A stretch of 64,000 nucleotides of DNA, taken from the NCBI GenBank assembly GCA_003508835.1, contig PUFA01000105.1:3658001-3722000 (forward strand), given 5' to 3'. Positions 61,700-64,000 of this stretch are shown here, piece by piece. A program made the position numbers and the translations under genes. The notes under the pieces were generated by a model that saw only the letters and a list, made by a program, of their open reading frames with translations, was not told the DNA's origin and ran no database searches. Each line of letters starts with the position of its first letter. Position 1 is the first letter of the stretch. The DNA is from Eonycteris spelaea. Lineage: Eukaryota > Chordata > Mammalia > Chiroptera > Pteropodidae.

Positions 61700-62200
61700 T
61701 GCTGGGATTGCTAACAGCCCATTCCCCACACCTGTGAAGGGGAACCAGGCACCAAGCGTCATTCCCTGTGGCTCAAACCTTGGGGAACCTACAGATTAAA
61801 GGCTGGGAACTGCCAGCAGGCCTTTCACTCTACATATTCTGACCTTTTCGGGCTACCTCTACCCTCCCCCTTCCTCACCGTATGTCCGTATCAAAGGAAA
61901 TGGGTTAACAAAGTCTTTTAAACTATAACTCACAGGTTCTAAAGAATGATATATAAACTGAATTTCCTGAACACTCACTCCCCTCTCCCGCCCCCTCACT
62001 GTCTTTCCAAACCTCTCTTGGTCCCTCTCACTCTGTCTCTGAGAGGACACCACAGGGCCGAGTGTTACCCCTTTTCTAATAATCTTTCCTTTTGACTCTT
62101 ACTTTGGCATGTGTGTTGGACTCTTTCTACACTCTCCGCCAAAGGACCCTCTTCTTTCTGGGCAGGGCTTGGTCTCCCCTCGATCCCCACTCAGGGACAT
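61700..62200 (+). mobile_element. candidate retroviral LTR
   Basis: Near 61951 'gatatataaactgaatttcc' gives a TATA-like element. A pyrimidine-rich part and 'tctctgagaggacacca' follow, then 'ctaataatctttccttttga' (a poly-A-signal-like position) and 'gcatgtgtgttggactcttt'. The arrangement resembles U3-R-U5 of an endogenous retroviral LTR. Ends are not definable and no family is recognised. Confidence 0.35.
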
Positions 62201-62855
62201 TTGCCCTGTCCTGCATCAGTAAGTTTGGGATGATGTATCTATCAGTAGTCAGTGGTTTGTGGGAGCCATGTACGAGACAACAATGGAAATACGGAAGGAT
62301 GACCAAATATAAAGACAATGAAGTTGGATCATATTCACTAGAGGCGATGAGTCTCTGGAGAGTCAATGCAAAGCTTAGCACTTCTAACTGTCAATTAAAA
62401 GTTGACTATGGAAGGCAGAGGCCTCCATGGCAGAATAGAGAGAGCAGGCAGAGGATAGAGAAACTTGCAGACTAGGCACAGACTTAATAAAAGTATAGAT
62501 ATCAGAGCTATAGATGAGGTTACATTCTCAAACTAGGCAGTCTCAGATGGGGAAAAATAGGATCCTGGGGCTTGGGAAGAGGCTGAATCATGAATAAGAA
62601 AGTCTTGAATCCCCCGCAGCCCACACTCTTTGTTAAGGGCATGGCTTCCTCCACTTCCTTGTAGAAGAGGCAGAAGGCAAAGCCCAAAGTTAATGTTTTA
62701 TCACCCAGAAATGCCTGGGGCTTCACCTGGCCCCGGAAACTTCTAGTAGATAACTCGATTTTCCATACCAAAGATATGCCTGTTCCAACCCTCCTGGTCT
62801 TGCTGGGTTTGCAAGACCCCTTCAGCAATAACCATTAGGAAACAATGAAGGAACA
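62200..62855. other. intergenic, no gene recognised
   Basis: Overlapping open frames (127 codons + strand at 62092-62475; 102 codons - strand at 62520-62828) have no recognisable domain. Confidence 0.5.
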
Positions 62856-62859
62856 AAGA

Positions 62860-63370
62860 GAGTTTTAAAAAATTTGTTACTTACAAGTAACATACAAGAA
62901 ACATACAAGAAACCTGGGGTGGAAGGTCCACCTGTCTCCCGGGAGAGGGCAGAGTTCACGCCTGGGGTTTTTATTGAGGTCAAGAGTTGGGGCATCGGCC
63001 CTCACGGGCTTTCTCTTTTATTGGTGAATTTAAAACATAAGAGTGGGAATTTAAAGCACAAAAGAGAAAAAAAACAAGTAGCCCAAATGGTAAATGATCA
63101 AAATTAATCAAGATCTGAAGCAAAGGAGCCTCCCTGGAGGAAAGGAGCCTTAATCTAGTTGTGGCTGGCAGTGTGTTCATTGCTTGCCTGAAGCGAATGC
63201 CTCTTTGGAGTGGGCGCCTCTTTGAAGAGAGTTTTCACAATCACAGCTCAAGTCAGGCACTTGCTTTAGAAAAAGAAAGGCAAACTTCAGGCTTACACTA
63301 CAGTTATTTTCTGCCATTTCCTGGCTCTTTCCTATCGTCCTCCCAGCCACCAGGCCAGTACTTTGAGTCA
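62860..63370 (-). mobile_element. possible second LTR-like fragment, antisense
   Basis: 'gtcacctgtctcccgggag'-like text near 62935 with 'ggggtttttattgaggtcaa' resembles the reverse of an LTR 3' part. Weak: it is based on composition and a few words only. Confidence 0.22.
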
Positions 63371-64000
63371 TGATGTCACCTGATTGGCAAGGTGCTGTGT
63401 TCGCTGCCTGAACCGTCATTTGGGTTTCTTTCCTACAGTGGGGCCATCGGAGGTCAGTTCACAGCGGATCCGCTGTCACTGGGTTCATGGATGCATCTAG
63501 TGGTCATTTCCCCAATCTCAAAATGTATACTTAGAATGCGCACATTTCAGAGTTGGCAAAATGTCCCTCCCCTTAGTCCCTTTATTACAGTATACTAGCT
63601 TTTGTTTTAAAATATTACATTGAAGTTTTTAAAGTTACCGACTCCTCCTTTCTCCCACACAGAAAGCCAAGTTGGCGTATCAAGAACAACGTGGTATTTA
63701 GATGGCGGTGCAGGCATCAGTGCCTTAAAGGCTCAACAGATGCAGAGACGGTAGCCCCGCCGCATCTTCAATTAATTCACTTTCCAGTCCCCCAAAAAAG
63801 ATAGAGCCTGGGAGATGACACTGAACCAGGGCAAACAAGCGGGCGCTTGTGTGCCCGACGTGACCAAAGCCTGGACAGTATTGGATGCTGTGGTCTCCCG
63901 GCCAGTTCTCATTTGAGAACCAAAGAGCATATTCTCCCAGCTCCTAGGTATGAGGCCTGCTAGTGTCCTCCATTCCTTGCCCTTTCCTGTCAACTTGCCA
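63370..64000. other. intergenic, no gene recognised
   Basis: No repeat or gene identified; short open frames only. Confidence 0.6.

Noticed and set aside
62092..62475. 127-codon open frame
   Set aside because: No domain, overlaps the candidate LTR and an opposite-strand frame; likely chance.
1..64000. CRISPR arrays, operons, prophage or other prokaryotic systems
   Set aside because: The window is mammalian nuclear DNA; the tandem repeats are microsatellites without unique spacers.

Overview
This is mammalian nuclear DNA: spliced exons with GT/AG borders, long AT-rich introns, and old interspersed repeats (L2, MIR, L1, MaLR, hAT and Tigger transposons). Several L1 3' ends at 16.2, 17.2 and 43.9 kb resemble the L1 3' UTR type I associate with bats. 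A 5S-rRNA-like copy is present, and I found no vespertilionid-type tRNA SINE. A bat, possibly a fruit bat, is my best guess, but this rests on repeat recognition by eye and is only moderately supported.

Region 1 (1 to about 25.8 kb) is the 3' part of one gene on the + strand, NAF1, the H/ACA ribonucleoprotein assembly factor. The window opens inside the first intron. Exons 2 to 8 lie at 218-389, 7710-7803, 9491-9573, 15743-15903, 18913-18964, 22033-22135 and 24882-25354 (coding part). Splice phases agree across all six internal junctions. Exons 3 to 5 carry the Gar1/Naf1-like central domain. Exon 1 and the promoter lie outside the window.

The terminal exon is the most unusual stretch. It sits abruptly behind a 27-T tract and is extremely GC- and CpG-rich. 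Its homology to the NAF1 C-terminus changes reading frame several times, each time inside a C-rich run. Every change can be explained by lost bases, which suggests undercalled bases in the assembly, although real erosion of the C-terminal tail is not excluded.

Region 2 (about 25.8 to 64 kb) has no protein-coding gene that I can support. It is intergenic DNA with scattered L2, MIR, MER5, MER20 and MER33-like copies, an antisense L1 with a nested Tigger element, an MLT1 LTR split by a younger L1, one 5S rRNA pseudogene, several large microsatellites (TTCC, TC and three GATA/TATC arrays) and candidate LTR fragments near 48.3 and 61.7-63.3 kb. The short open reading frames here are chance or repeat-derived. 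I see no undescribed gene system; the points worth checking are the terminal exon, the 5S copy and the nested repeats.
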